From positions 3,789,501 to 3,853,500 of the forward strand of contig NC_066286.1 in NCBI RefSeq assembly GCF_905404315.1: a stretch of 64,000 nucleotides of DNA, read 5' to 3'. Every line of letters starts with the position of its first letter. Position 1 is the stretch's first letter. The notes under the pieces were generated by a model. That model was not told where the DNA came from, searched no databases, and saw nothing but the letters and a program-made list of their open reading frames with translations. This DNA comes from Leptidea sinapis. Lineage: Eukaryota; Arthropoda; Insecta; Lepidoptera; Pieridae. The position numbers were made by a program, and so were the translations under genes. This document shows positions 32,251-43,199 of the stretch, one piece after another.

Positions 32251-32451
32251 TATATTCACAACACCTTGGCTTTGTAATGAATACAATAAAGTGTTAGGCA
32301 ATTTTATTTATATTTTTTTTTCACTCAACATCAAATTCAGCACAAAAGTGTATTTTGTATTTTTTTAAGCCTTTTGAGTTTTTTGTATATCTTTCTATCT
32401 TAAGTTCTAGTTTAGTTTATACAAATTAAATATGGTTACAAATTTACGAAC

Positions 32452-32600
32452 GATGCCGGACTCGAACACGCGACCTTTCGGGTTCCGTCCGAGCGCCCTT
32501 CCAACTGACCAAACCGTTCAAGAGACGCATGGATCGAAAATCTTTATAAGTCTTGTTCAACTCTCAGGTTGTGGCGCTATCTACAGAGGTTCTAAATTTT
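32452..32600 (-). repeat. tRNA-derived SINE
   Basis: On the minus strand TTTGGTCAGTTGGAAGGGCG (A-box-like) and GGTCGCGTGTTCGAGTCCGG (B box GTTCGAGTCC) sit at tRNA spacing, preceded by TGAGAGTTGAACAAGACTTA and followed by CATCGTTCGTAAATTTG. Four related copies in the window share the flanking sequence, so this is a SINE and not a functional tRNA gene. Confidence 0.75.
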
Positions 32601-32604
32601 AACT

Positions 32605-32985
32605 GCCGTTGCATATGCATAGCATTGCATATGCTTAAGACGGACACGGGCAGGAAATCATCACTTGTGTGTAGATAAATGTAATTTTGTCGATGGCCAA
32701 TGACCCACTTTAAACTGTAGCATTATGCAAATGAAAGTAATTGTTTCATATTTGTTCGATCTCTGTATAATATTGAAATACACGACTGCGTCTATGAGTC
32801 AGTTAATTTTAACGTTTGCAGTTTATAAACAGGTCTATTGGTTAACATATAACTAGAATTAGAAAGTTATTTATTATTATTGTTGTTAAATATAAATATA
32901 GAGAATTGCTAGATAAGAAGCTGTTTTACTTATATAACTTTTGAATATGTATGTAAAGTAAATTCTGGGTTATATACTCATACAT
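32605..32985. other. No gene seen
   Basis: AT-rich. A short duplicated GCATATGC motif lies at about 32610-32635. Confidence 0.4.
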
Positions 32986-32988
32986 TTA

Positions 32989-33345
32989 CTAGCGGACCCG
33001 ACATATGCTATTGACAGAACAAAAGAATATTGTTGTATTCGGGATTAATGTAGTCTAAAGCCATCGAAAATGTAAATTCAAAGTTAATGAGTTAAAAACG
33101 AAACAAAAACCTTTTTCGGAATGATTTTAAAATATTTATTTACAAAATGAAAAGGATAAATATCGTATTTGTGTAAACAGCTTCTACATTAGCGATTTAT
33201 AATTGCTAATTTTTTAAAGTATTAAAATGGATATAGTATGTTTTCCTTCAGAGATAGACAATTGCCATCGCGGACTTTTCTGCAGACCTATATAAGATAC
33301 ACAATTCCACCATACATTATTTTGTTACATCTTTAGAGATAAACA
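32989..33345 (-). mobile_element. Helitron-like element, CTAG end plus shared body
   Basis: CTAGCGGACCCGACATATGC at the left is the Helitron 3' end in reverse. TCGGGATTAATGTAGTCTAA, GGATAAATATCGTATTTGTG and TAAACAGCTTCTA are shared with the copy at 48855-49035. The other end was not defined. Confidence 0.55.
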
Positions 33346-33522
33346 AAATAATAAACAAAGTCTAAAGGCTTTAGACAGCGTTTTTGTTGAAAGCTAGATT
33401 ACGTAATAAGATATTAAGCTCCATTACACAGGAATATTATATTTTATTCTCATGCAGCATTCCGCATGGTTCGTTAACATCGTTAGCTCCACAGTGGAAA
33501 TTATATTCAAAAATTGTTATAA

Positions 33523-33730
33523 GTGAAAGGCTCCTTTACACAGGATGCCGGCTAGATTATGGGTAACACAACGGCGCCTTTTTCTGCCGTGAAGCCGTAA
33601 CGTGAAAGTGTTACTGTGTTTCGGTCTTTTTCTTATGTCTCAAGGTGATGAGCGCAGTTGTGGTGCTGCTCAGAATTTTTGGGTTTTTCAATAATCTTGA
33701 GCGGCACTGCATTGTAATGGGCAGGGCGTA
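33523..33730 (+). repeat. SINE-like repeat, CAGCTGAACGTCC family (3' truncated)
   Basis: Starts GGCTCCTTTACACAGGATGC and ends GGGCAGGGCGTATCAAAAAA, lacking the CAGCTGAACG segment. A block with the family's GGGCGCC motif is also deleted around the middle. Confidence 0.75.
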
Positions 33731-33734
33731 TCAA

Positions 33735-34525
33735 AAAAACTTTCAACTTGCTCATCTTTACTTCTACAGTTGAATAAAAAACACAATAAATTAAAGTCAA
33801 ACAACAATAATAAGTTGTAGATATACCAATTCAAGAATTATATGTGTCATCTGAAAAAAATACAATCCAATCTTGCATCAAGAAGTTTTTACTTTAACAT
33901 AAGTGTTAGACTTAATTGCTTTTACTTGGTAAAACTAAAACCTCCTTGGTACGACAAAATGGCAATTTCATACTGCAGCCCTTAATTAACATTAAATTAA
34001 GTATATTATATCTTAAGTACAAATAAATAAACGGTCTTTTGAATATCTAAAGAGCAAATAAAATTTCATATTTAAATATGGAATAATTATTGTTTTTCAG
34101 GTAAATACTGTTAATTAGATTTAACTAACTTCAGCTGCTCATATTTTTTCTTACTCCGCATGACTACTGCATGACTATGCATTACTAATGAAATCCGCAT
34201 ATTATAAATGAAACTGAGTCGATCCTGTTAGTGTTTTGGAACGCAACCTGTGTGGCGCTGTTGTCGCTTTTTCTGTGTCGAGTCTTGATCAAATATACTA
34301 TAACCTGTTGGCTGAAACAGTGTCTTCTCAGTTCTATAAAAATCCCGTTTAATTAATTACCACAATCTAAAATTTAATATTTTTTCAGATCCGCATTAAA
34401 AAAATTTCATCATATTGACATTTGATATATGGACAACCGAGCTTGAACAAAAAAATAACTAAGCCGATATTGTTGGTTTCACAAAAAAATAATAACTGGT
34501 TTGTAACAGTTTTTCTGCTTACATC
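33735..34525. other. AT-rich stretch, no gene seen
   Basis: A GC-richer patch at 34230-34280 (GGAACGCAACCTGTGTGGCG) has no frame or second copy that I can support. Confidence 0.35.
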
Positions 34526-34526
34526 A

Positions 34527-34745
34527 TTTATACGTCTAGATAAACCATGACAGCTGTGAAAACGTCGAAAAAATTAGACTTTAGAAATAACCTCTATTTT
34601 GAGCAATTCATGCACACAAACACAAAGTGTCATACGAATCGCGAGTGTAAGACGTAGCTTGTCACGCACACTAAACTAATATTCCTGGCGTGTTTTAGCG
34701 GTTGTCTAACAGCAATAGACTATCCAGACGTATAAATTATCTAAG
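34527..34745. mobile_element. MITE, TACGTCTAGAT family
   Basis: TTTATACGTCTAGAT at the left and ATCCAGACGTATAAA at the right are 15-bp terminal inverted repeats with one difference. The body shares CATGACAGCTGTGAAAACGT, CACAAAGTGTCATACGAATC and GTGTAAGACGTAGCTTGTCA with the other copies. Confidence 0.8.
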
Positions 34746-34879
34746 TTTTTCTGTGTGTCTGCTGGATTAGAATTTCTGGATGCATATTACTAAGTTTTTT
34801 GTAAAAAATTAAACAATATAAACAAACAATGATCCAAATATTTATTAGAGTTATCTTAAGTACGTAAGTATTTCTTTAC

Positions 34880-35035
34880 TTAGGATTGATTCAACCACAG
34901 GGAAGCACCACCGTTCAAATAAAAAAAGAATCATCAAAATCGGTTCACCCAGTCCAAAGTTACAATGTTACTGAGATAAAATCCAAACACAGTCGACTTG
35001 AGAACCTCCTCCTATGTTGAAGTTGGTTAAAAATA
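34880..35035 (-). repeat. Dispersed repeat of the CGACTTC/GTCGG family
   Basis: CATCAAAATCGGTTCACCCA and GAACCTCCTCCTATGTTGAA followed by GTTGGTTAAAAAT are the reverse complement of the block at 38228-38300. Confidence 0.7.
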
Positions 35036-35354
35036 TTTTTTTATTCAATAAAAAGTTAGGCGAGGGCAACAATAAAAATATTTAGTGCGGGTGACGAGAT
35101 ATTTTGAAATGTCATCAGAACACAGATTTTATTCAATATCATATAGATTTTATTCAATATCAAATCGAGACTCTCCGAAGATAGAGCAAAAAGAAAATAG
35201 TATTTACATAAGCTGTTCTAATTGAAAGGAATTCTCTTGCCAATTGCAAAAACCCAAAAATGCGGTTCGCAGCAAAGCGTTCATAATTGGAGCAAAGAGA
35301 GAAAAATATTATTCCAATTAATGATTCAAGCCTTTGATCATTTATAAGTATATA

Positions 35355-35490
35355 TATACTGTGACAATTACGAAAACCTCGAAAATAATTGAGGTTGACA
35401 GTTAACCTCTATCACACACACAAAGTAACATACAAAATGCAAGTGTAAGACGTAACTTGGCACGCACACTAAAGTAATAGACCTGGCCCA
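35355..35490. mobile_element. MITE, TACGTCTAGAT family, truncated by a SINE-like repeat
   Basis: TACTGTGACAATTACGAAAA to GACCTGGCCCATTTTT matches the family body. At 35490 it is cut by the SINE-like copy, leaving no right end. Confidence 0.7.
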
Positions 35491-35499
35491 TTTTTATGA

Positions 35500-35705
35500 A
35501 AATAAGGGCCGAGCAAGACGTTCAGCTGATGCTTATTGATACGCTCTGCCCATTACAATGTGGTACTGCTCAGGATTCTTCATAAAACCCGAAAATTCTG
35601 AACGGCACTACAATTGCGCTCGTCACCTTGGGACGTAAGATGTTAAGTCTCATTTGCCCAGTAATTTCACCAGCTTCGGCGCCCTTCAGACCGAAACACG
35701 GTAAG
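35500..35705 (-). repeat. SINE-like repeat, CAGCTGAACGTCC family (5' truncated)
   Basis: GACGTTCAGCTGATGCTTAT to CGCCCTTCAGACCGAAACAC in reverse. It abuts RTE sequence at 35707 without a gap. Confidence 0.75.
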
Positions 35706-35706
35706 A

Positions 35707-37650
35707 TCGCGATGACAATCGGTCCTGCACTGCCCTCATCCAACCTACTCCGGCGATCTTGACCAGATCGTCGGTCCATCTTGTGGGGGGCCTTCCGGTA
35801 CGTGGTCGCCATTCGAGGACGTTACTGACCCAACGGCCATCTGTCCGCCGAGCTATGTGCCCTGCTCACTGCCACTTCAGTTTCACAATCATTTGGGCTA
35901 TGTCGGTGACTTTGTTTCTTCTACGGATCTCCTCATTTCTGATTGCATCTCGCAGAGTAAATCCAAGCATAGCCCTCTCCATTGCCCACTGAGCAACAGT
36001 GAGCTTCCTCATAAGGCCCATAGTGAGCGAGCACGTCTGTGTTCCGTATGTCATCACTGGCAACACACACTGGTTGAAAACCTTCGTCTTCAGACACTGT
36101 TGTATTTTGGACGAGTAAGATTTTTCCCTCCCTAACGCTGCCCATCCGACTTGGATTCGACGAGTAACCTCTGTCCCGAAATTGGATCTGCCTAACTGGA
36201 TTCCAAGGTAGACGTACTCGTCAACAATCTCAAGAGTACAGTTCCCAACTGTTAAGGGAGTAGGTGAGACATGGGCGTTAGACATGATCTTCGTTCTGTC
36301 CATGTTCATTTTGAGGAAGCTTGGGAAGCTGTATTGAGGCCATCGAGCATATGGCTTAAGTCTTCCATGGTCTTTGCCATGATAACGATATCGTCTGCGA
36401 ATCGAAGGTGAGTGATGTATTCGCCATTGATATTGATGCCCAGCCTATTCCAATCCAGAAGCTTAACGACATCTTCCAATGCAGCGGTGAACAGCTTCGG
36501 CGATATAACATCGCCTAGTTTGACTCCCCGCTGCAGTCAAACAGGCTTCGAGAACTGATCCTGGAGGTGGCCTGATATGTGGCACCTCTGAAAAGACTGA
36601 AGCACCGCCCAGATCTCGATCGAATCAAAGGCTTTCTCATAGTCCATGAACGCAAAGCATAGTGGCTGGTTATACTTCTCCGTCTTTGTATAACCTGCCG
36701 CAGCGTATGTATGTGGACTATGGTACTAAAGCCTTTTCGGAATCCGGCTTGTTCGGGAGGCTGGAAGTCGTCGAAACTGTGCACGAGACGATTCATAATA
36801 ACCCTACAAAACAGCTTATATACATGGTTCAGAAGTAATATGGGCCTACAGTTCTGCAAAAACGTTTCATCGCCCTTTGTGAAGAACAGCGCCACTCTAC
36901 CTCTGTGTCATGCTTGCGGAGTATTGCCCTCGAGGATGATGGAATTGAGTAGCTTCTAGAAGATCTTCAGCACGGGAGTACTACCAGCTCTCAGAAGCTC
37001 GGCCGTAATTCCATCATCACCCGGCGCCTTGCTTTGTTTTAAAGCTGTTTAGGGCCATACTTATCTCGTACAGTCTGAAGTCTGGGATATCTTCAGTAAA
37101 GTGGTTAGTTTGGCTCTTGGGTTTTCAGCCTTTTCAGGAACAGGTGCCCGTGCAGTCGTGTATATCTGTCCGACTTAGAACTTCTCGAACTCCCTCAAAA
37201 GTTCGGGCTTAGACGAAACGAGCCCGCCGTCACCGGTCTTTAGCCTCGTCAGTTGGCTCTGCCCAATAGACGAATTTCGTGCGAATACTGCCTTCACAAG
37301 AAGGGCCATTTGGCGTCTTCTGGCCGGCTGGCCGGCTGGCCTTAAAGAACTTAGACCCTGTCGTTTGAACAGCTGCCACGAACCTGTTATTAAACTCGTC
37401 CACGTCAACGCATTCACCGAGTCATTCGAAGCGGTTTTGCAATTCGAGTTGAAAGTTTTCCGGGTTTTTGATCTGGATGGGTGCAGGCCGGAGCGTAGAC
37501 TTCACCAGTCGAGACCGCTCCAGTTTCGGATTGATATTCAATGTGCCTCTTACTATGCGGTGACCACTCCCAGTTTTCACTGAGTTAATCACAGAGACAT
37601 TATTGAATATAATATGTCTTTTGGTCAACATGATGAAGTCGGGGCCTTTC
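35707..37650 (-). mobile_element. RTE-clade LINE, endonuclease end through C-terminus
   Basis: From high to low coordinates on the minus strand: endonuclease end (HIIFNNVSVINSVKTGSGHR), linker (PENFQLELQNRFE, KFFKAS), reverse transcriptase with PPEQAGFRKGFSTIVHIHTL and QVIQRRRS, a MDYEKAFDS-type block, and the catalytic motif ITHLRFADDIVIMAKTMEDL at 36420-36361. The C-terminus follows: EIVDEYVYLGIQLGRSNF, VLPVMTYGTQTCSLTMGL, MERAMLGFTLRDAIRNEEI and NVLEWRPRTGRPPTRWTDDL. Reading frames change several times and stops are frequent, so it is inactive, but it is the most complete RTE reverse transcriptase here. The 3' end is lost at 35707, where a SINE-like repeat abuts. Confidence 0.9.
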
Positions 37651-37779
37651 AGTGTCTGTTTTCATTTTGAGGTGTTTTCAATTAGTTATGTAATAGTTAA
37701 TTAACAATTAATTTTCTACTTGATTGTGAATATTGCAAGTTGAATATTTATGATAAGTTGATAATAGGCTTTGGACTTA

Positions 37780-38225
37780 TTATTTTTAAAGTGAAACTTT
37801 TATTACATCGTCTCAAACTTTTTCGTCTGTGTGTTGCATGTCGCTCAGCTCATCGTGTAGTGTATAGACTATTACTCATTTGTGCCAGTGCTCCACGCTA
37901 TTTTGTTTGTTTTTGTCAGTGTTTAATGTAAATGTTATTTGTCAGTGTTTAATGTTAATGTTATTTGTCAGTGTTTAATGTAATCCTTTTCATTCAATAT
38001 TTTTATCCAGGGCTAAGACACAGAGTTCAATAAAAATATTAGTTGGAGATTTAGTCTACTTTTATTATTTCCCATTATCATTCCAATTTTCCACGTATAA
38101 AATTAAGATTGATACAGCGATTTTTATACCCTTAATGGAATATTATTCCAAAAATTTTTTAGTTAATTGACTATAATGTGAAAAAAAGTTTCACTTTTAC
38201 CATGGTTTCATAAAAAAAGGAAGAG
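37780..38225. repeat. Left arm of a large inverted repeat
   Basis: Two blocks, 37780-37850 (GTGAAACTTTTATTACATCG, AACTTTTTCGTCTGTGTGTT) and 37990-38225 (GGGCTAAGACACAGAGTTCA, TAGTTGGAGATTTAGTCTAC, CCAATTTTCCACGTATAAAA), recur in inverse order and orientation at 42500-42573 and 40600-40835. Similarity is high by eye. Between the two blocks is a 26-bp tandem repeat. Confidence 0.8.
37912..37983 (+). repeat. Tandem repeat, 26 bp x about 3
   Basis: GTCAGTGTTTAATGT starts at 37915, 37941 and 37967, with spacer AAATGTTATTT or TAATGTTATTT. Confidence 0.9.
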
Positions 38226-38227
38226 GT

Positions 38228-38560
38228 TCACAATTCGTCGGTTTTTTTTATGTTTGTTACCTCAAAACTTTCGACTGGGTGAACCGATTTTGATAATTCT
38301 TTTTTATTTGAAAGCTGGTGCTTGCCGAGAGGTCCCATTGGAATTTGGTCCAGATCTGACAGTGGAATCCATGAGAAAATCATACAAGTCTTAAATTTTG
38401 CTATACATACGTATACCAAAGTGGATGATAAATTTACGAATAACTCAATATCGCGCCCACCGATTTCGATGATTCTTTTTTATTGGAAAGCATATACTTC
38501 AAAAATAGTTTGGTTAGGTTATGATTAAGGAATCCAAGACAAAGTAACGGAAAACTGTCT
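38228..38560 (+). repeat. Dispersed repeat of the CGACTTC/GTCGG family
   Basis: TTACCTCAAAACTTTCGACT, GGGTGAACCGATTTTGATAA, GAAAGCTGGTGCTTGCCGAG and CCAGATCTGACAGTGGAATC. It is the plus-strand counterpart of 39200-39600. Confidence 0.75.
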
Positions 38561-38584
38561 GTAATCAAATTGCAAAGTACTTAC

Positions 38585-39200
38585 GTTCATTGCTGCATAG
38601 AAAAATTTAGTATATACACATATTATACACATATTTAGACAAATTGTTAGTTAGTGTACTTCAAATTCACAAAAAATCATAAAATATTATTTTTTTTTTA
38701 AAAAAAATAATCGCCTTTAAAAACACTATTCCAAAACAATAGATATAATGTGCACTAAAAATTAGAAAAATAATTGCGTATTTTTATACAATCTAATTAA
38801 TTAATCTTGGCCTCCACCAAAGATCCCCACGACTATCGGTCGTGTGCTGCTCTATTCTACCCTATGATCTTGAACAGATCATCGCTCCATCTTGTAGGGA
38901 ACTAACACTACATCTTCCGGTATGTAATCATCATTCCAGAACTGGGCGGTAAAGTCCTTAAAAGACATAAACAGACAAAAAATCAAAAAATTTAAACTAT
39001 GGTTCAGTAGCTCATTATTAAATACCTATATATATTAGAGAGGAAGAGGCAAAATTTATATATAAAACAACGGACTTCAAAAACACTTTTCCAAAACAAT
39101 AGATATAATGTACCCTAAAAAGTAAAAAAATAATTCCATATTTTTATACATTCTAATTAATTAATCTAATTCTAGTTACGATTGTTGTTATTTACGAGTA
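38585..39200 (-). mobile_element. Composite block: foldback arms flanking an RTE 3' fragment
   Basis: Two arms in the same orientation (38709-38815 and 39066-39190; both with AAAACAATAGATATAATGT) flank 38816-39065. That middle piece starts GCCTCCACCAAAGATCCCCA, an RTE 3' region on the minus strand, and includes GGACTTTAC..TTAAAAGACATAAAC and GAACCATAG-type sequence in reverse. The whole series is the inverse of 43785-44600, except that the RTE trinucleotide end and about 250 bp are missing at 38816. Confidence 0.75.
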
Positions 39201-39600
39201 TCGTTAATTTGCTCCTAAGAATTGAAGAGTTCCGTTACTTTATCATGGATTCCGTAATCAGACCTAACCAAACTCTCACCAAACTATCTTTGAAGTATAT
39301 CCTTTCCAATAAAAAAAGAATCATCGAAATCAGTTGGCGCTAGTTATTCGTAAATTTATCATCCACTTTGCTATACGTATTATTAAACAAATTTAAGACT
39401 TTTATGGTTTTATCATGGATTCCACTGTCAGATCTGGACCAAATTACAATGGGACCACACGGGAAGCACCAGCTCTCATATAAAAAAAAGTATTATCAAA
39501 ATCGGTTCACCCAGTCGAAAGTTTTGAAGTAACAAACGCAAAAAAAAGAACATACTAACGAATTGAGAATCTCCTTCTTTTTTGAGGTCGGTTAATAATT
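39200..39600 (-). repeat. Dispersed repeat of the CGACTTC/GTCGG family
   Basis: TTTGCTCCTAAGAATTGAAG through CAGATCTGGACCAAATTACA and CGGTTCACCCAGTCGAAAGT to TTTTTTGAGGTCGGTTAATA, reverse of 13410-13715 and 38228-38560. Confidence 0.75.
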
Positions 39601-39609
39601 ACACAAATA

Positions 39610-39735
39610 AAACTGAAAACAAAATTTTATGAACGATGCGGGACTCGAACCTCGCTCTTTCCAACTGAGCCAAGCGTTCGAGTTCGTTTATAAAATCTTG
39701 TATGCTTTGTTCAACTCTCAGATTTACTTGTGTAA
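39610..39735 (-). repeat. tRNA-derived SINE, internally deleted
   Basis: In reverse it reads TGAGAGTTGAACAAAGCATA, CGAACGCTTGGCTCAGTTGG (A-box region), then a deletion and GAGGTTCGAGTCCCGCATCG (B box) and TTCATAAAATTTTGTTTTC. The segment between the boxes is shortened. Confidence 0.7.
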
Positions 39736-39793
39736 TAATTAATCACAGAAGTGAAGAAGAATCACACTTTAATATATAACAAGTTATATAAAA

Positions 39794-40227
39794 CTAGTGG
39801 ACCCAACAGACGTTGTCCTGTCGGAAATTTCGGACACACGTCTTAAATATGAAAAATCGGTCCAGCCGTTAGGAGGAATCCACTAAAATACACTATATGG
39901 ACGGAATTGAGAGTCTAAACCAATCTCAAATACACTGGAACACACAAAAATATCATCAAAATCGGTCTAGCCGTTTTGGAGGTAGTTCAATTGTGAATGT
40001 AAACCATTCTTGAATCCACCCGAAGACACACATCAATCTCAAATTCACTGGAACACACAAAAATCTCATCAAAATCGGTCCAGCCGTTCAGGAGGTAGTT
40101 CAATTGTGAATCTAAACCATTCTCGAATCCACCTGAAGACACACAGAAAGTTTCAATAAAATCGGTCCAGCCGTCTAGGAGGAGTTCAGTGACATACACA
40201 CGCACACAAGAATTATATATATAAAGA
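39794..40227 (-). mobile_element. Helitron-like element with internal 113-bp tandem duplication
   Basis: CTAGTGGACCCAACAGACGT at the left and GAATTATATATATAAAGA at the right are the inverse ends, flanked by A and T. Inside, CAATCTCAAA(T)TCACTGGAAC recurs at 39921 and 40034 (period 113), each unit including CATCAAAATCGGTC(C/T)AGCC and GAGGTAGTTCAATTGTGAAT. Degenerate half-units lie on both sides. Confidence 0.75.
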
Positions 40228-40599
40228 TAATATTCAGTAATTTTTTATGTCATTCAGGTAACAATGCATTACTGAGTACCATATTATTAAATATAAATAT
40301 TTACTAGAAGTAGCTGCTGGGGTAATATAAATTCTTCGTAATTATATTAAACGTATACGAGACTGTAATTACTCCCGAACAAACGCACACTTTATGACGT
40401 CACGTGACAAGTTAATTGCTCCCCAATGGGATATCCAGCCTACGAGGATACTAAAGAGATTTTATTACTGTTACTATCTTTGCTGTAGAGGTTTACTATT
40501 GTTTTAATATTAATCGATTTGATTGGATCCAATACGTGTCTATGACTTTTCGTAGCTCTCCCTTACGTAGCTTTCGTTTACGTATGAAAAATAAAAAAA

Positions 40600-40835
40600 G
40601 GATTCTGTGGTTTTATGACAACGATAAAAGTGAAACCTTTTTTCACATTATAGACATTTAACTTAAAATTTTTGGAATAATATTAAATAATATGGAATAA
40701 TATAAAAATCGCTTTATCAATCTTAATTTTATACGTGGAAAATTGGAATGATAATAGGAAATAATAAAAGTAGACTAAGTCTCCAACTAATATTTTTATT
40801 GAACTCTGTGTCTTAGCCCTGATTAAAACTATTGA
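40600..40835. repeat. Right inner arm of the large inverted repeat
   Basis: Reverse complement of 37990-38225, including ACTCTGTGTCTTAGCCC, TTATACGTGGAAAATTGGAA and AAAGTGAAACCTTTTTTCAC. Confidence 0.8.
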
Positions 40836-40989
40836 TTGAAAATGATTAAAAACGATGAAATTTGAATACTTTTGAATACTTTCAATTCTTTTTCATGGAT
40901 ATATAGATATACAGTTTACATGGGGTGACTGATTCCCAATATTTTTCAATCAATATAAGAAAAACCACACGCACGGTATAGCTAAATTG

Positions 40990-41900
40990 TATTTTATTGT
41001 TTTTCGAAGTATTCTCCGTTCAACTTAATGCACTTTTCCATTCGTGCAAACCAATCGTTAAAACAATAATTCCAGTCTGAAGTTGATATTGACAAAATGG
41101 CTGATTTGTACGCTTCCACAGCTGCTTCGAGGTCTTCAAACCGTTGACCGCGTAATAAATCTTTCATTCTAGCGAATGTAAAGAAATCGTTTGAGCTCAA
41201 GTCAGGACTGTACAGAGGATGGCCCATCAGCTCAACGTTTTCCTGCTTCAAAAATTCATTTGTCTCCGACCCGTATGGGAGCTCGAATTTACGTGATGTA
41301 AGATGATGCAACGTTTCGGGTTATTTTTTCGGAGTTCGGCTATAATTTCTTGCAAACAAACTGTGATATACCAATCAGCGGTAGCCGTTCAGCAATCCTG
41401 TAAAGGAATTTGTAATTACTAAATTGTAAAGGAAACGGCATTTGACTTCCCTCCGTTGAAGCGTTGCAGAATATTCCGGCACCAATCTACACGAGCCGCC
41501 TTTTGCTCTTCGGACAAACTGTGGGGTACCCATTGGGAAACTAGCTTTCTTACACAAAGTTCATTATGTAATATCGACTGAATTGCACTCAATCCGATAC
41601 TGATAATAGCCTTAATCTGCTCGTATGTCACATGACGGTCAACTAATACAATAGTTCGCACAGCTGCGATGTTTTCAGGCCTGACCGCTGTTCTTGGTCG
41701 ACCTGCAGAAGAAACAGTGCTGAGCGACAGACGACCGCGTCGAAACTCGGCATACCAGCGGTATATTGTCGTTTGACTCGGTGCTTCAACATCATAAATC
41801 GAAACATGTTTGCTGAGACATTTATCTTGGATAAGCCGCGACGAAAATTGTGATATATTATGGCAAGGAAATGTTCACGCGTGAACTCCATTTCTGTCAA
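40990..41900 (-). pseudogene. Mariner transposase, inactive (copy 3)
   Basis: The start at 41891 gives MEFTREHFLAIIYHNFRRGL, and the second DNA-binding part is LLVDRHVTYEQIKAIISIGL and SQWVPHSLSEEQKAARVDWC. The region with the first catalytic D is missing. The second catalytic site reads LHHVNSSSHT, with D replaced by V. The third is intact (MGHPLYSPDLSSNDFFTF), and the C-terminus is FNDWFARMEKCIKLNGEYFE, ending at 40994-40996. It lies inside the right half of the large inverted repeat, so it inserted there later. Confidence 0.85.
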
Positions 41901-42083
41901 CGACGTTTCAACTTTAAACCAAAATAGTTTTTGTTTTTGAACTTTTTTTTTAATTGTATGAACGTCATTAAGGTTCTAAGAGGCCAGTATTCATATTCTA
42001 AAAAAGGTTTATTGTAACTCACTCGGAAATATTCTATTCCCGATCATTTCAGTGTGCCCCTCGTATTAAAATACTGAAAACAA

Positions 42084-42428
42084 TCTATACTAATATTATA
42101 AAGCTGCAGTGTTTGTTTGTTTGTTTGAACGCGCTAATCTCTGGTACTACTGGTCCGATTTGAATGATTCTTTCAGTGTTGGGTAGTCCATTTATGGAGG
42201 AAGGCTATAGGCTATGTTTTTTTTTCAAAATTAGGGATCCGTAATAAAATTGCTATTTTGTAACACAAGGTGTAAAATCAAAAACCTATTTTTGCGTGCG
42301 CTGCAAAAACTATTGACAATAAAACAAAATGATGTACAGGCTATAATATAGGCAATATTTTATTACTTATAAAACTATCGCGTGAATTATACTTTATATG
42401 GCAAAACAACGTTTGCCGGGTCAGCTAG
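42084..42428 (+). mobile_element. Helitron-like non-autonomous element with all terminal hallmarks
   Basis: Starts TCTATACTAATATTATAAAG after A (42083) and ends GGGTCAGCTAG before T (42429). Seven bases before CTAG is a perfect hairpin, GGCAAA-ACAACG-TTTGCC. The body includes CGCGCTAATCTCTGGTACTA and TTTGAATGATTCTTTCAGTG. No coding frame. The 5'-TC, 3'-CTAG, 3' hairpin and A/T insertion site together define a Helitron. Confidence 0.8.
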
Positions 42429-42499
42429 TATTTTATATGGGTATCATTCAATAGTATATACACTACACGGTCAGCTGCTGCGAAGTATAGGCGCCGCCC

Positions 42500-42573
42500 A
42501 ACTGTCATGCGACATGCATCACACAGACAAAAAAGTTTGAGACGATGTAATAAAAGTTTCACCTTAAAAATAA
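42500..42573. repeat. Right outer arm of the large inverted repeat
   Basis: Reverse complement of 37780-37850: CATGCGACATGCATCACACA, then AAAAGTTTGAGACGATGTAA and TAAAAGTTTCACCTTAAAAA. A further piece of the same sequence is at 49865-49920. Confidence 0.8.
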
Positions 42574-42574
42574 A

Positions 42575-43195
42575 AAAGAACGGATATTCCTTTGAAGTAT
42601 AACTTTTTAAGGGTAGGTAAACCGCTTCGTAACGTAACGCGTTACGGCACCAGTCTGTCTGGCTTCTCTTTCTCTCCCGCGTCAGCGGTCGGCAGGCTCA
42701 TCCTCTCTCATTGTAATTGTTATTTTTAAAGGATTTATAATGATACTAATAACACAAAATTCTACTGACTTCTACATGTTAAGGAATTGTAAATATATTT
42801 TATAAACTATAAAAGATTTTACTAATAATTAACCTTTCCTTACATTATCATATTAATATACTTACTTCAATATTTATAGTGAAAACTGGTTTTCGCTGGT
42901 ACTGAAATTGTTATTGAAGTTTCATAATAACGCTTATAATATAAGAACTAAAATAAAAGTTTGAAACAGTTATTTTGTTGATGAAATGGCTATCATTATA
43001 CTATTAATATGAATGAAATGAAAATGAATTTATTTTGGAAGAAAAACGTGGTAAACATTTAAACAAATTTTTTAATGAAAAAAAAAATATAGGCTTAATC
43101 TTTAATACAAATGTAAAAGTAAAAAAAAGTAATACCACCTGTTATACCACAATTGAAAGATCAGTGCCACACAGATCTAAATGATGGAAAACTGG
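42575..43195. other. No gene seen
   Basis: Contains a GC-richer patch at 42625-42710 (CGTAACGCGTTACGGCACC; an 11-bp GTAACGCGTTAC palindrome) and otherwise AT-rich DNA. Confidence 0.4.
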
Positions 43196-43199
43196 AGTA

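Noticed and set aside
32452..32535. tRNA gene on the minus strand
   Set aside because: A and B boxes are present, but the sequence recurs four times with shared non-tRNA flanks and altered stems, so it is a SINE.
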